The notes beneath the pieces were generated by a model, which was not told the DNA's origin, did not search any database, and saw only the letters and a program-made list of their open reading frames with translations. Both the position numbers and the translations under genes were made by a program. Of a stretch of 43,180 nt of DNA, positions 1 through 7,554 are shown in pieces; the first letter of the stretch is position 1, and each line of letters starts with the position of its first letter. The stretch is from Patescibacteria group bacterium (GTDB lineage Bacteria > Patescibacteriota > Minisyncoccia > Minisyncoccales > JAHCRE01). The stretch covers positions 1-43,180 of the forward strand of contig JAHCRH010000006.1 in assembly GCA_020148025.1 (NCBI GenBank), in the 5' to 3' direction.

Positions 1-694
1 TAAATAGAGCTTCGGCTGGTCGCATTTCTTTTACGAAACCCGCTCTAAACAAAGTGTCGTTCCCGTCATTGCTAGTTTCGCCTACGAGTATAATCTTATC
101 TCCAACTGCTTTGGCTGGTTTGGTAAGAGGCTTTTCGGTAATCAGTTTTCCGATTACTGCTACTACGACTGCTGGAACAATATCACTGAAAGAGGTCGAA
201 AGTCCTCCTCCAATAATGAAAACATCCATAGCGGCGCACATATCCTTTATACCCTTCATTATTAAGTTCAATCTTTCTTGACTAGTCATCTCTATGCATT
301 TTCCACAGCTACACTTGCCAGCAAAGCCGCAGGGTCCAACCAAAACTTTCTTTTCCATCGGTCTAGTTCCTATAAAATCAAGTAGGAAGATAGGTCTAGC
401 GCCCATTGCAACAACGTCTCGCATGGCACCGCCTGCACCAGTGGCAGCGGCATCATATGGTCTGGGTACGGAAGGAGAACAGTGACTTTCTTGTTTAGCT
501 ACAAAATATCCTTCAATCCCCGGCATTCGGAAGGCAGCAGCATCATCTCCGGGACCAACTAACAAAGCACCGGGCCACTTTTTCGCAACTTGTTGATTTA
601 ATTCTTTAATAGCTTTGAAATCAATAGCTTGGTCAATGTTGTGGTGTAAGTGGACAAACAAGGCATGCGTTAACACTTTTTCAATCTTATTCAT
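1..694 (-). CDS. AIR synthase family protein, PurL-like (C-terminus runs off the window edge)
   Basis: Manual translation from ATG at 694 (SD AAGGAGGTGAAGAAAA): MNKIEKVLTHALFVHLHHNIDQAIDF...GPGDDAAAFR...KQESHCSPSVPRPYDAAATGAGGAMRDVVAMGARPIFLLDFIGTR...; resembles the PurL ESHNHPS...GAATGxGGxxRDxxxMGARPI motif. Open to position 1, so absent from the ORF track. Confidence 0.8.
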   Translation of the reverse strand, partial: MNKIEKVLTHALFVHLHHNIDQAIDFKAIKELNQQVAKKWPGALLVGPGDDAAAFRMPGIEGYFVAKQESHCSPSVPRPYDAAATGAGGAMRDVVAMGARPIFLLDFIGTRPMEKKVLVGPCGFAGKCSCGKCIEMTSQERLNLIMKGIKDMCAAMDVFIIGGGLSTSFSDIVPAVVVAVIGKLITEKPLTKPAKAVGDKIILVGETSNDGNDTLFRAGFVKEMRPAEALF

Positions 695-835
695 TTTTCT
701 TCACCTCCTTAAATTCTGTATTCCTTTTCAAACTTTCTAGAACTCTTGTTTCCAGATTTTTAGTTTTCAAAGGGCATTCCTCCTTTTTATTTATACTACT
801 AAGAGTATTCTATTAAATCTTCATAAAAAAATCAA

Positions 836-858
836 GCCCGAGAGTTTTTCTCTCGGGC
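836..858 (-). terminator. Hairpin GCCCGAGAG-AAAAA-CTCTCGGGC followed by T-run
   Basis: Perfect inverted repeat with downstream TTTTTTT on the minus strand; member of a recurrent CCCGAGAG hairpin family. Confidence 0.75.
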
Positions 859-867
859 GTCCAATAC

Positions 868-930
868 TGCGGGGCCTGAAGGCTGTTAGAACCTATTTTA
901 TGAGTACAAAAGAGTATTTTGAGATACCTG
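868..930 (-). repeat. Repeat copy 1, similar to the tRNA-Gln 3' end plus terminator unit
   Basis: GGTATCTCAAAATACTCTTTTGTACTCATAAAATAGGTTCTAACAGCCTTCAGGCCCCGCAGT; near-identical to the copy at 3348-3412. Confidence 0.7.
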
Positions 931-981
931 TTTTTAATACAGCATAAAGAAAATTGTTGTTATGACAACGGAAAAGATATC

Positions 982-2181
982 TTATTCAGAAACCTTAAAA
1001 GTATAAAGTATTTTATCGTAGAGTTCTCTATTGTTTTCGTTATCTACATCCAGTAGGCCGATTCTGAAAAGTTTATCATTCTTTATAAAGTAAATATCTT
1101 CTTGGGACCAAGCCATAGGTGATTTAGGAGTATAAACTCTTACAGCTGGTATTCCGTCTATTTCCATATTTATCTCATCTGGAATGTCTTGATAAGGGAA
1201 CTTTTCCTTAAGCCAGCTAACAAGGTTTGTACCAGCAGGAGGACTATAGCTATCAACAAAAATAGAATGAAAAACCACAAAACTAGCACCTGTTAAATCA
1301 TCTTTTGGGCCAGTAAAGGTTCCAAGAGATACCTCGTCTGGATTTTCAGCATTAAAGTAACACAGACATTCCCGGGGTCTTTCTTCTGGTGGTTTCAGCT
1401 TGCAATAACCAGGCAAGGGTCCATAAAGACAATCGGTGGGATACTTTAAAGAATAACCATATTTTTCACTCTCATAAACCTGCCAGTCCTCGGTTGCATA
1501 TTCCATCTCGGTTTTCTCTAACTTGCCGCATTTAACAGTTATATCCCACTTATCAGATTCGGGTGGAATCCACTGGCCTTCTGCTTCTTTGTATCCGGTA
1601 AGACCTCCTGCAACCGTACAAACAGCCTTATCTTTTTTGTATCCTGTTAATCCCGAAATAGTGCCAGCTGCCATATTGTAAATATCTGTTTTAAAGCCAT
1701 TGTCTATGAAAAAGGGATGAATGCTGTCAAATTGCTCGCTTGATATTCTCTCAACCTCAAATCCTTTTCCAGCCACAGTTTCTTCTGTTATTTCTGGGTC
1801 CACCTTAACAATCCACTTAAATTCAGTTTCTTCTATTTCTGAAAAGTCTATCCTGGTTTCTTGCTTGAGATTTTCAAGAAGAATTGAAACCTCATCCGAA
1901 GACACGCATTCGCTTCCATTAAAGCATTTGTCAGGTCCACAGTCACAAACTTTTACTTGATGACTATTATCTGGCGAACAGCCACAAGGACCAATAAGGC
2001 ACAAGTTAGGGAAATCACCAGTTGCTTTACAACACAATGATGTTGATACTTGCCCTCCAGAGTTTACGCAAGCTTGCTCTATTTCAGTTACCTCTTCGGG
2101 TGTTATCGATGACTGATAAATCCAGTAACCTACCCCCACAACAACAATTATAATAATGAGCGCAATTATTGTTTTAGACAT
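982..2181 (-). CDS. Membrane-anchored Cys-rich hypothetical protein
   Basis: 399 aa ORF; N-terminal TM helix (IIALIIIIVVVGVGYWIY) then a Cys-rich segment; extended -10 (TGGTAGAAT) upstream. Confidence 0.75.
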   Translation of the reverse strand: MSKTIIALIIIIVVVGVGYWIYQSSITPEEVTEIEQACVNSGGQVSTSLCCKATGDFPNLCLIGPCGCSPDNSHQVKVCDCGPDKCFNGSECVSSDEVSILLENLKQETRIDFSEIEETEFKWIVKVDPEITEETVAGKGFEVERISSEQFDSIHPFFIDNGFKTDIYNMAAGTISGLTGYKKDKAVCTVAGGLTGYKEAEGQWIPPESDKWDITVKCGKLEKTEMEYATEDWQVYESEKYGYSLKYPTDCLYGPLPGYCKLKPPEERPRECLCYFNAENPDEVSLGTFTGPKDDLTGASFVVFHSIFVDSYSPPAGTNLVSWLKEKFPYQDIPDEINMEIDGIPAVRVYTPKSPMAWSQEDIYFIKNDKLFRIGLLDVDNENNRELYDKILYTFKVSE

Positions 2182-2237
2182 GTTTTTATTATTGGATTAT
2201 TATGCCGACCTTGTGTTTCTATTCTACCATAAACAAA

Positions 2238-2297
2238 AGCCCGAGCCAAAGGCTCGGGCTACTAACTGCGGGGCCTGAACGCTATTAGAACCTATTT
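2238..2297 (-). repeat. Repeat copy 2 (partial) with AGCCCGAGCC/GGCTCGGGCT hairpin
   Basis: ATAGGTTCTAATAGCGTTCAGGCCCCGCAGTTAGTAGCCCGAGCC; shares the core with copies 1 and 3. Confidence 0.65.
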
Positions 2298-2312
2298 GGT
2301 AAATGGTTAAAT

Positions 2313-2360
2313 AAAAAAAACGGGGGGGGAAATCTTTTTATGTTTTCTTTGCCCCCCCCC
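2313..2360 (-). terminator. Intrinsic terminator with G9/C8 homopolymer stem
   Basis: Minus strand GGGGGGGGG-CAAAG...GATTT-CCCCCCCC-GTTTTTTTT, downstream of CDS 2412-2753. Confidence 0.8.
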
Positions 2361-2411
2361 ACTGGATAGAAGTTTGATATTTTCCAACTTCTTTTTGTAT
2401 TAGCTAAGGAT

Positions 2412-2753
2412 CTAATTATTCTCAACAGACTCATAACAGAAATCCTCTTGTGTATACCAATTGATCGGCAAACCTACTTTTGATAGAGCGTTCACAAAAT
2501 CATATCTCATTGCGAAACCGGTACGGAGTTTTTCAGAGATCAGAACAATACCTCTGGATAGACCGCCAAACACAGGACCACCCCAAGTAAAAACCTTGTA
2601 TCCTTCCTTTATCAGTATTTGGACCAACCTTTCGTGCTTTACCCGCATTTCCATGCCCCATAACTCTTCGACGCTCTTCTCGGAACGCATCTGTTTGCTA
2701 TTCAGTGTAAATGTATGGGCAACACCACCTATCTTTACTCTCATTTGTACCAC
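2412..2753 (-). CDS. Hypothetical small protein (113 aa)
   Basis: ATG preceded by SD AAAGGAGGTGGTACAA; boxA-like AATAGTTCTCTAAAGG in leader. Confidence 0.7.
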   Translation of the reverse strand: MVQMRVKIGGVAHTFTLNSKQMRSEKSVEELWGMEMRVKHERLVQILIKEGYKVFTWGGPVFGGLSRGIVLISEKLRTGFAMRYDFVNALSKVGLPINWYTQEDFCYESVENN

Positions 2754-2842
2754 CTCCTTTTTTATTTCCTTTAGAGAACTATTCTAATTTACCAGATTAA
2801 AATAAAAATATCAACTACAACTATTTGTCATTAAAACCAAAA

Positions 2843-2865
2843 CCCCGAGAGAAAAACTCTCGGGG
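2843..2865 (-). terminator. CCCCGAGAG/CTCTCGGGG hairpin
   Basis: Perfect inverted repeat followed by GGTTTTGGTTTT on the minus strand. Confidence 0.7.
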
Positions 2866-2885
2866 CGGGGCGGCGGAAATAAAAA

Positions 2886-2916
2886 AAGGTGCCGTATTAA
2901 ATAGAAGACACCTTAT
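2886..2916 (-). terminator. Intrinsic terminator of the 2944-3258 gene
   Basis: AAGGTGTC...GGCACCTTTTTTT on the minus strand. Confidence 0.75.
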
Positions 2917-2943
2917 TACATGGCAGGAACTGATTAGCCGTTT

Positions 2944-3258
2944 TTAATGTATGGAAAGCGATATCAGGGCATTCGTCATACTGAACAGCTCTCTTAGAGT
3001 CGCTAGAATCTCATCTTTGTTTCTGTGTATCTCTTTATCATCTTTTAAAGGACTTTGTACCTCGTTGAACTTTTTAACGATTGCTTCCTGAGCCGCTGGA
3101 ATCAAGAAACAGAACGCTTCTTTGATCTCTCCTTCCTCAATTGAGATAAAGTCTCTAACATATCTTTCGGAATCCTTGACTCTTCCTTCAAGTAGTAGTT
3201 GAACCCCTGTGATAGCGTGTGCTGTTCGGCCCATCAAATTTAGTAAATTTCCTGTCAA
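2944..3258 (-). CDS. Hypothetical helical protein; TTG start at 3258 proposed instead of the ORF-track start at 3423
   Basis: AGAGGAGG-ATTGAGA-TTG spacing; promoter TTGACA-16-TATAAT lies between 3258 and the repeat, so the longer ORF N-terminus would overlap promoter and repeat. Confidence 0.65.
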   Translation of the reverse strand: MTGNLLNLMGRTAHAITGVQLLLEGRVKDSERYVRDFISIEEGEIKEAFCFLIPAAQEAIVKKFNEVQSPLKDDKEIHRNKDEILATLRELFSMTNALISLSIH

Positions 3259-3281
3259 TCTCAATCCTCCTCTTTGTACTG

Positions 3282-3312
3282 ATTCTATTATATTCAATAT
3301 TTGAATCTTGTC
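3282..3312 (-). promoter_or_regulatory. Sigma70-type promoter TTGACA-N16-TATAAT
   Basis: TTTGACAAGATTCAAATATTGAATATAATAG on the minus strand. Confidence 0.8.
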
Positions 3313-3321
3313 AAACAAAAA

Positions 3322-3412
3322 CCCGAGAAAAACTCTCGGGGTAGCTAACTGCGGGGCCTGAACGCTGTTCGAACCTATTTTATGAGTACGAAAGAATGTC
3401 TTGAGATACCGG
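3322..3412 (-). repeat. Repeat copy 3 (tRNA-3'-end-like segment plus CCCGAGAG terminator)
   Basis: GGTATCTCAAGACATTCTTTCGTACTCATAAAATAGGTTCGAACAGCGTTCAGGCCCCGCAGTTAGCTACCCCGAGAGTTTTTCTCGGG; ...GCCCCGCAGTTAGCTACCCCGAGAG is identical to the tRNA-Gln 3' flank. Confidence 0.7.
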
Positions 3413-3429
3413 TTCTGGCTCATTCATAA

Positions 3430-3458
3430 ACAAAAACTGCCTAATTATAGACAGTTCT
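3430..3458 (-). terminator. Intrinsic terminator of the 3535-3780 gene
   Basis: AACTGTC-TATAATTA-GGCAGTT-TTTGTTT on the minus strand. Confidence 0.7.
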
Positions 3459-3467
3459 TGCGTTTTT

Positions 3468-3512
3468 CTCCTTTTTCCAATCCATAAATCTTTATGGGCT
3501 CGAAAAAAGAGG
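3468..3512 (-). repeat. Conserved 3' post-stop hairpin, copy a
   Basis: CCTCTTTTTTCGAGCCCATAAAGATTTATGGATTGGAAAAAGGAG; same family as 3843-3884 and 15488-15530. Confidence 0.75.
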
Positions 3513-3534
3513 GGGAAGAGAAAAGGTAATAAGA

Positions 3535-3780
3535 CTACTCCCAATAAGGTTTTTCTATCTCGTGAACTTTTTCTTTGGTTATTGCTGCGAGGACCTTTTC
3601 CATAACTCCTGTCTCTTCAAATGAGACTCCTTTGCAAGTAAGACCCATTAACGCTGCCACCTTGCAAACACCAAGTTCTGAGAGTTCTCCTCCTTCTTTA
3701 ATGTCTCCATTCGCTTTTACTATTTTTATTAATAATTCTTTTAGTTCAGTCGTATTCTTCACCTCCAAGCAGGAAACCAA
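3535..3780 (-). CDS. Hypothetical small protein (<=81 aa); start codon uncertain
   Basis: ORF with no ATG near the SD GGAGGTGA; candidates are TTG at 3780 or a non-ATG codon just after the SD. Confidence 0.55.
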   Translation of the reverse strand: MVSCLEVKNTTELKELLIKIVKANGDIKEGGELSELGVCKVAALMGLTCKGVSFEETGVMEKVLAAITKEKVHEIEKPYWE

Positions 3781-3840
3781 TTTTTGATTTCCTCTCTGGA
3801 GGTGAAAATTCCTTCCCCATAAATTATTTTAAAGAACTAA
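3758..3840 (-). promoter_or_regulatory. Leader: boxA-like TAGTTCTTTAAAATAATTTATGGGGAAGG plus SD-sequestering hairpin
   Basis: TTCACCTCCA...TGGAGGTGAA pairs across the SD (3758-3807); boxA-like motif at about 3825-3840. Confidence 0.7.
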
Positions 3841-3842
3841 CT

Positions 3843-3884
3843 CCTTTTTCGAATCCACAAATGATTGTGGGCTCGAAAAAAGAG
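3843..3884 (-). repeat. Conserved 3' post-stop hairpin, copy b
   Basis: CTCTTTTTTCGAGCCCACAATCATTTGTGGATTCGAAAAAGG, directly downstream of CDS 3892-4350. Confidence 0.75.
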
Positions 3885-3891
3885 GGGAAGG

Positions 3892-4350
3892 TTATCTATT
3901 CATCACTGCTTTTGCTTGACTTTGTTTCCTTTTTCTGGCTTTCTGACGGATAGCTATCTTAAATAGTTGGGAAAGTGTGTAGATTATATATGATGGGTAG
4001 TCTCCGCTAGCACGCATTTCGTTTAGCCGTTTTTCAAACTCTTCGGTGGGAAGATTGTTTTTTTCATGCAATCTTCTAAGGCCTGTTATTATCCTTTTGG
4101 ATTCGTTTTCTAATATTTCTGGTATCTTTCCTGGTTCTACCTTGAATCCAAGATGGAACTTATCTATCTCGTCTTCGGATGCTGGCTGTTCAAAGCCAGA
4201 GCCATACTCTGCAATCCATAAATCTTGCCTTTCTTTTTCCGCGATTAGTGCTTTTCTCCTAACCACTGCCACCTCAAGTTCAGGAATTAAGAAGCTAGAA
4301 GGAACTTCTAAGAGAAACACAGAGCCTCTATAATTTTCTTCTTTTTGCAT
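3892..4350 (-). CDS. Hypothetical protein (152 aa)
   Basis: ATG at 4350 with SD-like GGTGAG; consensus promoter upstream. Confidence 0.7.
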   Translation of the reverse strand: MQKEENYRGSVFLLEVPSSFLIPELEVAVVRRKALIAEKERQDLWIAEYGSGFEQPASEDEIDKFHLGFKVEPGKIPEILENESKRIITGLRRLHEKNNLPTEEFEKRLNEMRASGDYPSYIIYTLSQLFKIAIRQKARKRKQSQAKAVMNR

Positions 4351-4354
4351 CTAT

Positions 4355-4484
4355 CTCACCGCGAGCTACTCACCAGAACAAAATGAGCATTTCGCGGTGA
4401 AATATTATCTCTTCCCCATAAATTATTTCAAAGAACTATTCTTATCTTACAGTTCTATTATAGCAAATCGGTAGAATTTGTCAA
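4355..4484 (-). promoter_or_regulatory. Promoter (TTGACA-16-TATAAT), boxA-like motif and SD-occluding hairpin leader
   Basis: TTGACAAATTCTACCGATTTGCTATAATAGAACTGTAAGATAAGAATAGTTCTTTGAAATAATTTATGGGGAAGAG, then CACCGCGA...TCGCGGTG hairpin. Confidence 0.8.
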
Positions 4485-4501
4485 GTCCTGGATAGCAAAA
4501 A

Positions 4502-4523
4502 CCCCCGAGAAAAACTCTCGGGG
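4502..4523 (-). terminator. Terminator of tRNA-Gln
   Basis: CCCCGAGAGTTTTTCTCGGGGGTTTTT on the minus strand. Confidence 0.8.
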
Positions 4524-4531
4524 TAGCTAAC

Positions 4532-4600
4532 TGCGGGGCTTGGATTCGAACCAAAATTTCCAGAGTCAAAGTCTGGCGTGCTACCATTACACCACCCCGC
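4532..4600 (-). tRNA. tRNA-Gln (anticodon TTG)
   Basis: GCGGGGTGGTGTAATGGTAGCACGCCAGACTTTGACTCTGGAAATTTTGGTTCGAATCCAAGCCCCGCA; acceptor GCGGGGT/GCCCCGC, anticodon stem CCAGA/TCTGG, T-loop TTCGAAT. Confidence 0.93.
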
Positions 4601-4627
4601 ATTAAAAAAGTTTTTAGTTCTTAGTTT

Positions 4628-5749
4628 TCAGTTATTAGTTGATTCTAGGGCTTCAATTATCGCTAACTCCAAAGGTAATTGGGGAATTGGTGAAAATCTC
4701 ATTTTATTTTTAGCTTCTAAAAAGAGATTTAAAATTTGGTGAAGTTCAGTTTCTTTAAAATTAGCTGCTTGCGTTTGAAGTTTCTTAAATTCCTCTTTGG
4801 TTAACCCCGAAATTACTGGGTTTTGAGACTCCTCCCCCCCTGACATTTTCAAAATTAGAGCTTGCCTTAAATAATTAATCAGAGCTTTGGTAAATTCTTG
4901 GAGATCTGAACCTTGATCGATTATTTTATTTAAGAAATTAATGGCTTCTGATGTTTTTTTCTGGCAAATAAAATCAACAAAATTTTGGACCAAATTTATC
5001 TCAACTAATCCCAACAAATTTTTGATATCTTCAGCTCTAATTTCCTTTTCTTTTCCTAATATTCCCGAAAAGGTCAAAACTTGGTCTAAGAAACCTTCGG
5101 CATCTCGTAGAGAGCCATCAGAATTTAAGGCAATTAGTTCCAAAGCCGCTTTTTCAATTTTTACTTTTTCTTTTCCAGAAATCCATTTCAATTTTTTAAT
5201 AATTTCCGGTACAGTTAATCTTCTAAAATCAAATCTTTGACATCTTGAAACAATAGTGGGAATCATCTTGTGAATCTCAGTGGTAGCCAAAACGAAGATG
5301 GCATAGGAGGGAGGTTCTTCTAAGGTTTTTAGAAGAGCATTGGCTGCTTCCTTCGTAAGCTGATGGCTCTCATCAATTATAAACACTTTATATTTTTGTT
5401 TTATGGGAACAAATCTAATCCCATCTCTCAGTTCCCTTATTTCATCAATCCCTCGGTGAGAAGCAGCATCAATTTCAATCAAGTCTAAGGCACGACTTTG
5501 ATTAATATCTAAACAAGAAGAACATTTATTACAAGGTTCCCACGTCTGGAGGTTCTCGCAGTTTACAGCTTTTGCTAAAAGCCTAGCAATTGTAGTTTTT
5601 CCTGAACCCCTCGGTCCGGAAAACAAATAGGCATGGGAAATCATCCCTGATAAAATAGCATTTTTTAAAGTTTGGACAATATGTTCCTGACCAATAATTT
5701 CAGAAAATGTCTTCGGCCGATATTTTCTATAAAGGACCAGATTAGCCAT
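4628..5749 (-). CDS. dnaX: DNA polymerase III subunit gamma/tau
   Basis: YRKYRPKTFSEIIGQEHIVQTLKNAI...SGPRGSGKTT...LLKTLEEPPSYAIFVLATTE. Confidence 0.95.
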   Translation of the reverse strand: MANLVLYRKYRPKTFSEIIGQEHIVQTLKNAILSGMISHAYLFSGPRGSGKTTIARLLAKAVNCENLQTWEPCNKCSSCLDINQSRALDLIEIDAASHRGIDEIRELRDGIRFVPIKQKYKVFIIDESHQLTKEAANALLKTLEEPPSYAIFVLATTEIHKMIPTIVSRCQRFDFRRLTVPEIIKKLKWISGKEKVKIEKAALELIALNSDGSLRDAEGFLDQVLTFSGILGKEKEIRAEDIKNLLGLVEINLVQNFVDFICQKKTSEAINFLNKIIDQGSDLQEFTKALINYLRQALILKMSGGEESQNPVISGLTKEEFKKLQTQAANFKETELHQILNLFLEAKNKMRFSPIPQLPLELAIIEALESTNN

Positions 5750-5763
5750 GATTAGGACTTTGA

Positions 5764-6357
5764 TTAATACTTAAAGACAATAAATTTTACACCAATGAAA
5801 TTCCAGATCCAGGCAACAAAAACGGCAGCGAAAGCACCAATGTTTCCCCAAGTTACCTCAGTTATCCCAAATTTAGGTCCAATAATATTGACAACCAAGG
5901 AGGCAATTCCAACATTTATCAAAAAGCCAATTGTCGTTATAATCAAAAATTTTATAAATTCTTTTGGGCCTGGCTTCCTCTCTTTTTTCTCAAATGTCCA
6001 GTATTTATTCCAGAAATAGCTATTGACGGTAGCAGCCAAAAAAGAAATACCTTTAAAAACAGAATAGCTAACTCCTGCAGCAATCCCAAAAATCCACATT
6101 AAAAAATTCAATACTCCCAAATCAATAAAGGTGTTTAAGGCTCCGACTAAAAGAAATCTGGCTGCCTGTAATATAAATAGGAACTTTTTTCCAAGGAGGG
6201 AAGCAATAAACATCCCCAACAAACTCAGGGGAGGAAAAATGATGATAAGTAACCAACTGTAAGGAACCTCAATCTTAATAATTTTTAATCCAATAAAGAA
6301 AAAAAACCCGATAAAAAAGCCAATTATGAAACTAATGAGGGCATCTGATTTTTTCAT
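5764..6357 (-). CDS. GtrA-like family membrane protein
   Basis: FLLVGALNTFIDLGVLNFLMWI...NSYFWNKYWTFEKK...KFLIITTIGFLINVGI pattern. Confidence 0.8.
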   Translation of the reverse strand: MKKSDALISFIIGFFIGFFFFIGLKIIKIEVPYSWLLIIIFPPLSLLGMFIASLLGKKFLFILQAARFLLVGALNTFIDLGVLNFLMWIFGIAAGVSYSVFKGISFLAATVNSYFWNKYWTFEKKERKPGPKEFIKFLIITTIGFLINVGIASLVVNIIGPKFGITEVTWGNIGAFAAVFVAWIWNFIGVKFIVFKY

Positions 6358-6405
6358 ATTAATTCATAATAGCAAAAAGAAAAGATCTTAACAAGTTTTT
6401 CGATA

Positions 6406-6442
6406 AAAAAAAGAGGAACTTAAGTGGGCGCCCTCTTTAAAT
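6406..6442 (-). terminator. Intrinsic terminator of the 6437-7453 gene
   Basis: AAAGAGG...CCTCTTTTTTTT on the minus strand. Confidence 0.7.
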
Positions 6443-7453
6443 TAGCCCTTTGCGAACTCTTCGACATCTTTTCAATCCCCAGGGATACCACGGGCAAGAT
6501 TCTTTGAGAGAAGAACTACAAAACCCTGTCTTGCATAATTGGCTACGCGATGATTCGAAAGCGTTGCAATCGATTCCTATTCGAACGAGTGTTTTAATCC
6601 TGTTTAATGAGAGATTGGTCGGTGCGACATCGGGATGGGTTATACTTCCATTGAGAAGTGCGAACCCTGCGGGATGGTAATACCACTCTTCAGCGCCTTT
6701 CACTTCACCTTCTTTTCTAAGCATATTCCAGTCTTTAGTCAAAATATTACCTTTTGCTCTCTGCGACTCATATCGAATTATTGCAGCAATCTCCTCGAGC
6801 CAACGTATTTTAAATATCCTATTAGCAAAGATTCGAATGTGACCCGACCGATACCCCTGAATTAGAATACCCGGCTCCCGTACTCTAAATCTAAAGTACC
6901 GACTCATTTGATATTCATCCGAAAGAATAGTCACTATTTTGATTACCTCTTCATCGAGACTTGTCTCTTCAGTCTTGGCGTCTCTCTCAAACTTTTTTCC
7001 TACAACAGTATGGAAGTAAAGTTGCTCCTGATGCTCAAGTTCGATGATCTTCGATATCTCCTGAAAAACCTTTCCTGGATCATTTGGAAACTTTCGGCGC
7101 CACAAGTTCGTTATATGAACAAGGTCGAGAAGTTGGGGTCCATTACGATCGCGATTGAGAGCGAAACCAAGAAGCCTCTTAAGCTCTGGCCTTTCATATA
7201 TCCCAAGAGCTTTAGCGACCAGAGTTGCGGCGCATTCATTTCTCCTTTGTTGTTCGTCTTCCCTCGGATGTTCATCAAAAGGACCATAGCCTATTCCTAG
7301 TTGGATAACTCTTTCTGGGGCATATCTCTCAAGAAATTCTTTAGTTCCGAAGTTCTCTATAAGCCACCGAGCAAACTCTTCATCGAAGTGGGGATTTTCA
7401 TGTGTTTCTAAGATAATCTCTTCTCCTGCTACCCTAATTTTCAATCTTACCAC
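6437..7453 (-). CDS. MYG1/UPF0160-like (DHH-superfamily-like) protein
   Basis: GTG start with SD AAAGGAGATAAGAAA. GIGYGPFDEHPRE...NECAATLVAKALG resembles MYG1 metal-binding segments; C-terminal region parallels the adjacent 513-aa protein (EEWYYHPAGFALLNGS vs PEWYYDLATNSILNGG). Confidence 0.5.
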   Translation of the reverse strand: MVRLKIRVAGEEIILETHENPHFDEEFARWLIENFGTKEFLERYAPERVIQLGIGYGPFDEHPREDEQQRRNECAATLVAKALGIYERPELKRLLGFALNRDRNGPQLLDLVHITNLWRRKFPNDPGKVFQEISKIIELEHQEQLYFHTVVGKKFERDAKTEETSLDEEVIKIVTILSDEYQMSRYFRFRVREPGILIQGYRSGHIRIFANRIFKIRWLEEIAAIIRYESQRAKGNILTKDWNMLRKEGEVKGAEEWYYHPAGFALLNGSITHPDVAPTNLSLNRIKTLVRIGIDCNAFESSRSQLCKTGFCSSSLKESCPWYPWGLKRCRRVRKGLI

Positions 7454-7507
7454 TTTCTTATCTCCTTTTTCATTTCAATATGAAATTTTCAAATCGGAGA
7501 TTTTTCT

Positions 7508-7552
7508 CCGTTACTATCCCTATTATAACTTATTAACTAAACTTTGTCAAAT
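7508..7552 (-). promoter_or_regulatory. Sigma70-type promoter TTGACA-17-TATAAT
   Basis: TTTGACAAAGTTTAGTTAATAAGTTATAATAGGG on the minus strand. Confidence 0.75.
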
Positions 7553-7554
7553 TT

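Noticed and set aside
54-485. Plus-strand ORFs 54-281 and 294-485
   Set aside because: Antisense to the PurL-like CDS, whose minus-strand translation is clearly protein-like; no SD or family resemblance.
868-3412. Repeat copies read as a short coding segment (…HKIGSNSVQAPQ…), including the N-terminus of ORF 2944-3423
   Set aside because: Differences between copies are partly synonymous, which was tempting, but copies sit between terminators and promoters, lack SDs, and share the tRNA-Gln 3' flank; coding is not supported.
868-3412. Repeat copies 1-3 as intact tRNA genes
   Set aside because: Only a GGTTCGAA...GCCCCGCA-like 3' part is present; no matching 5' acceptor strand, D-arm or anticodon arm could be folded.
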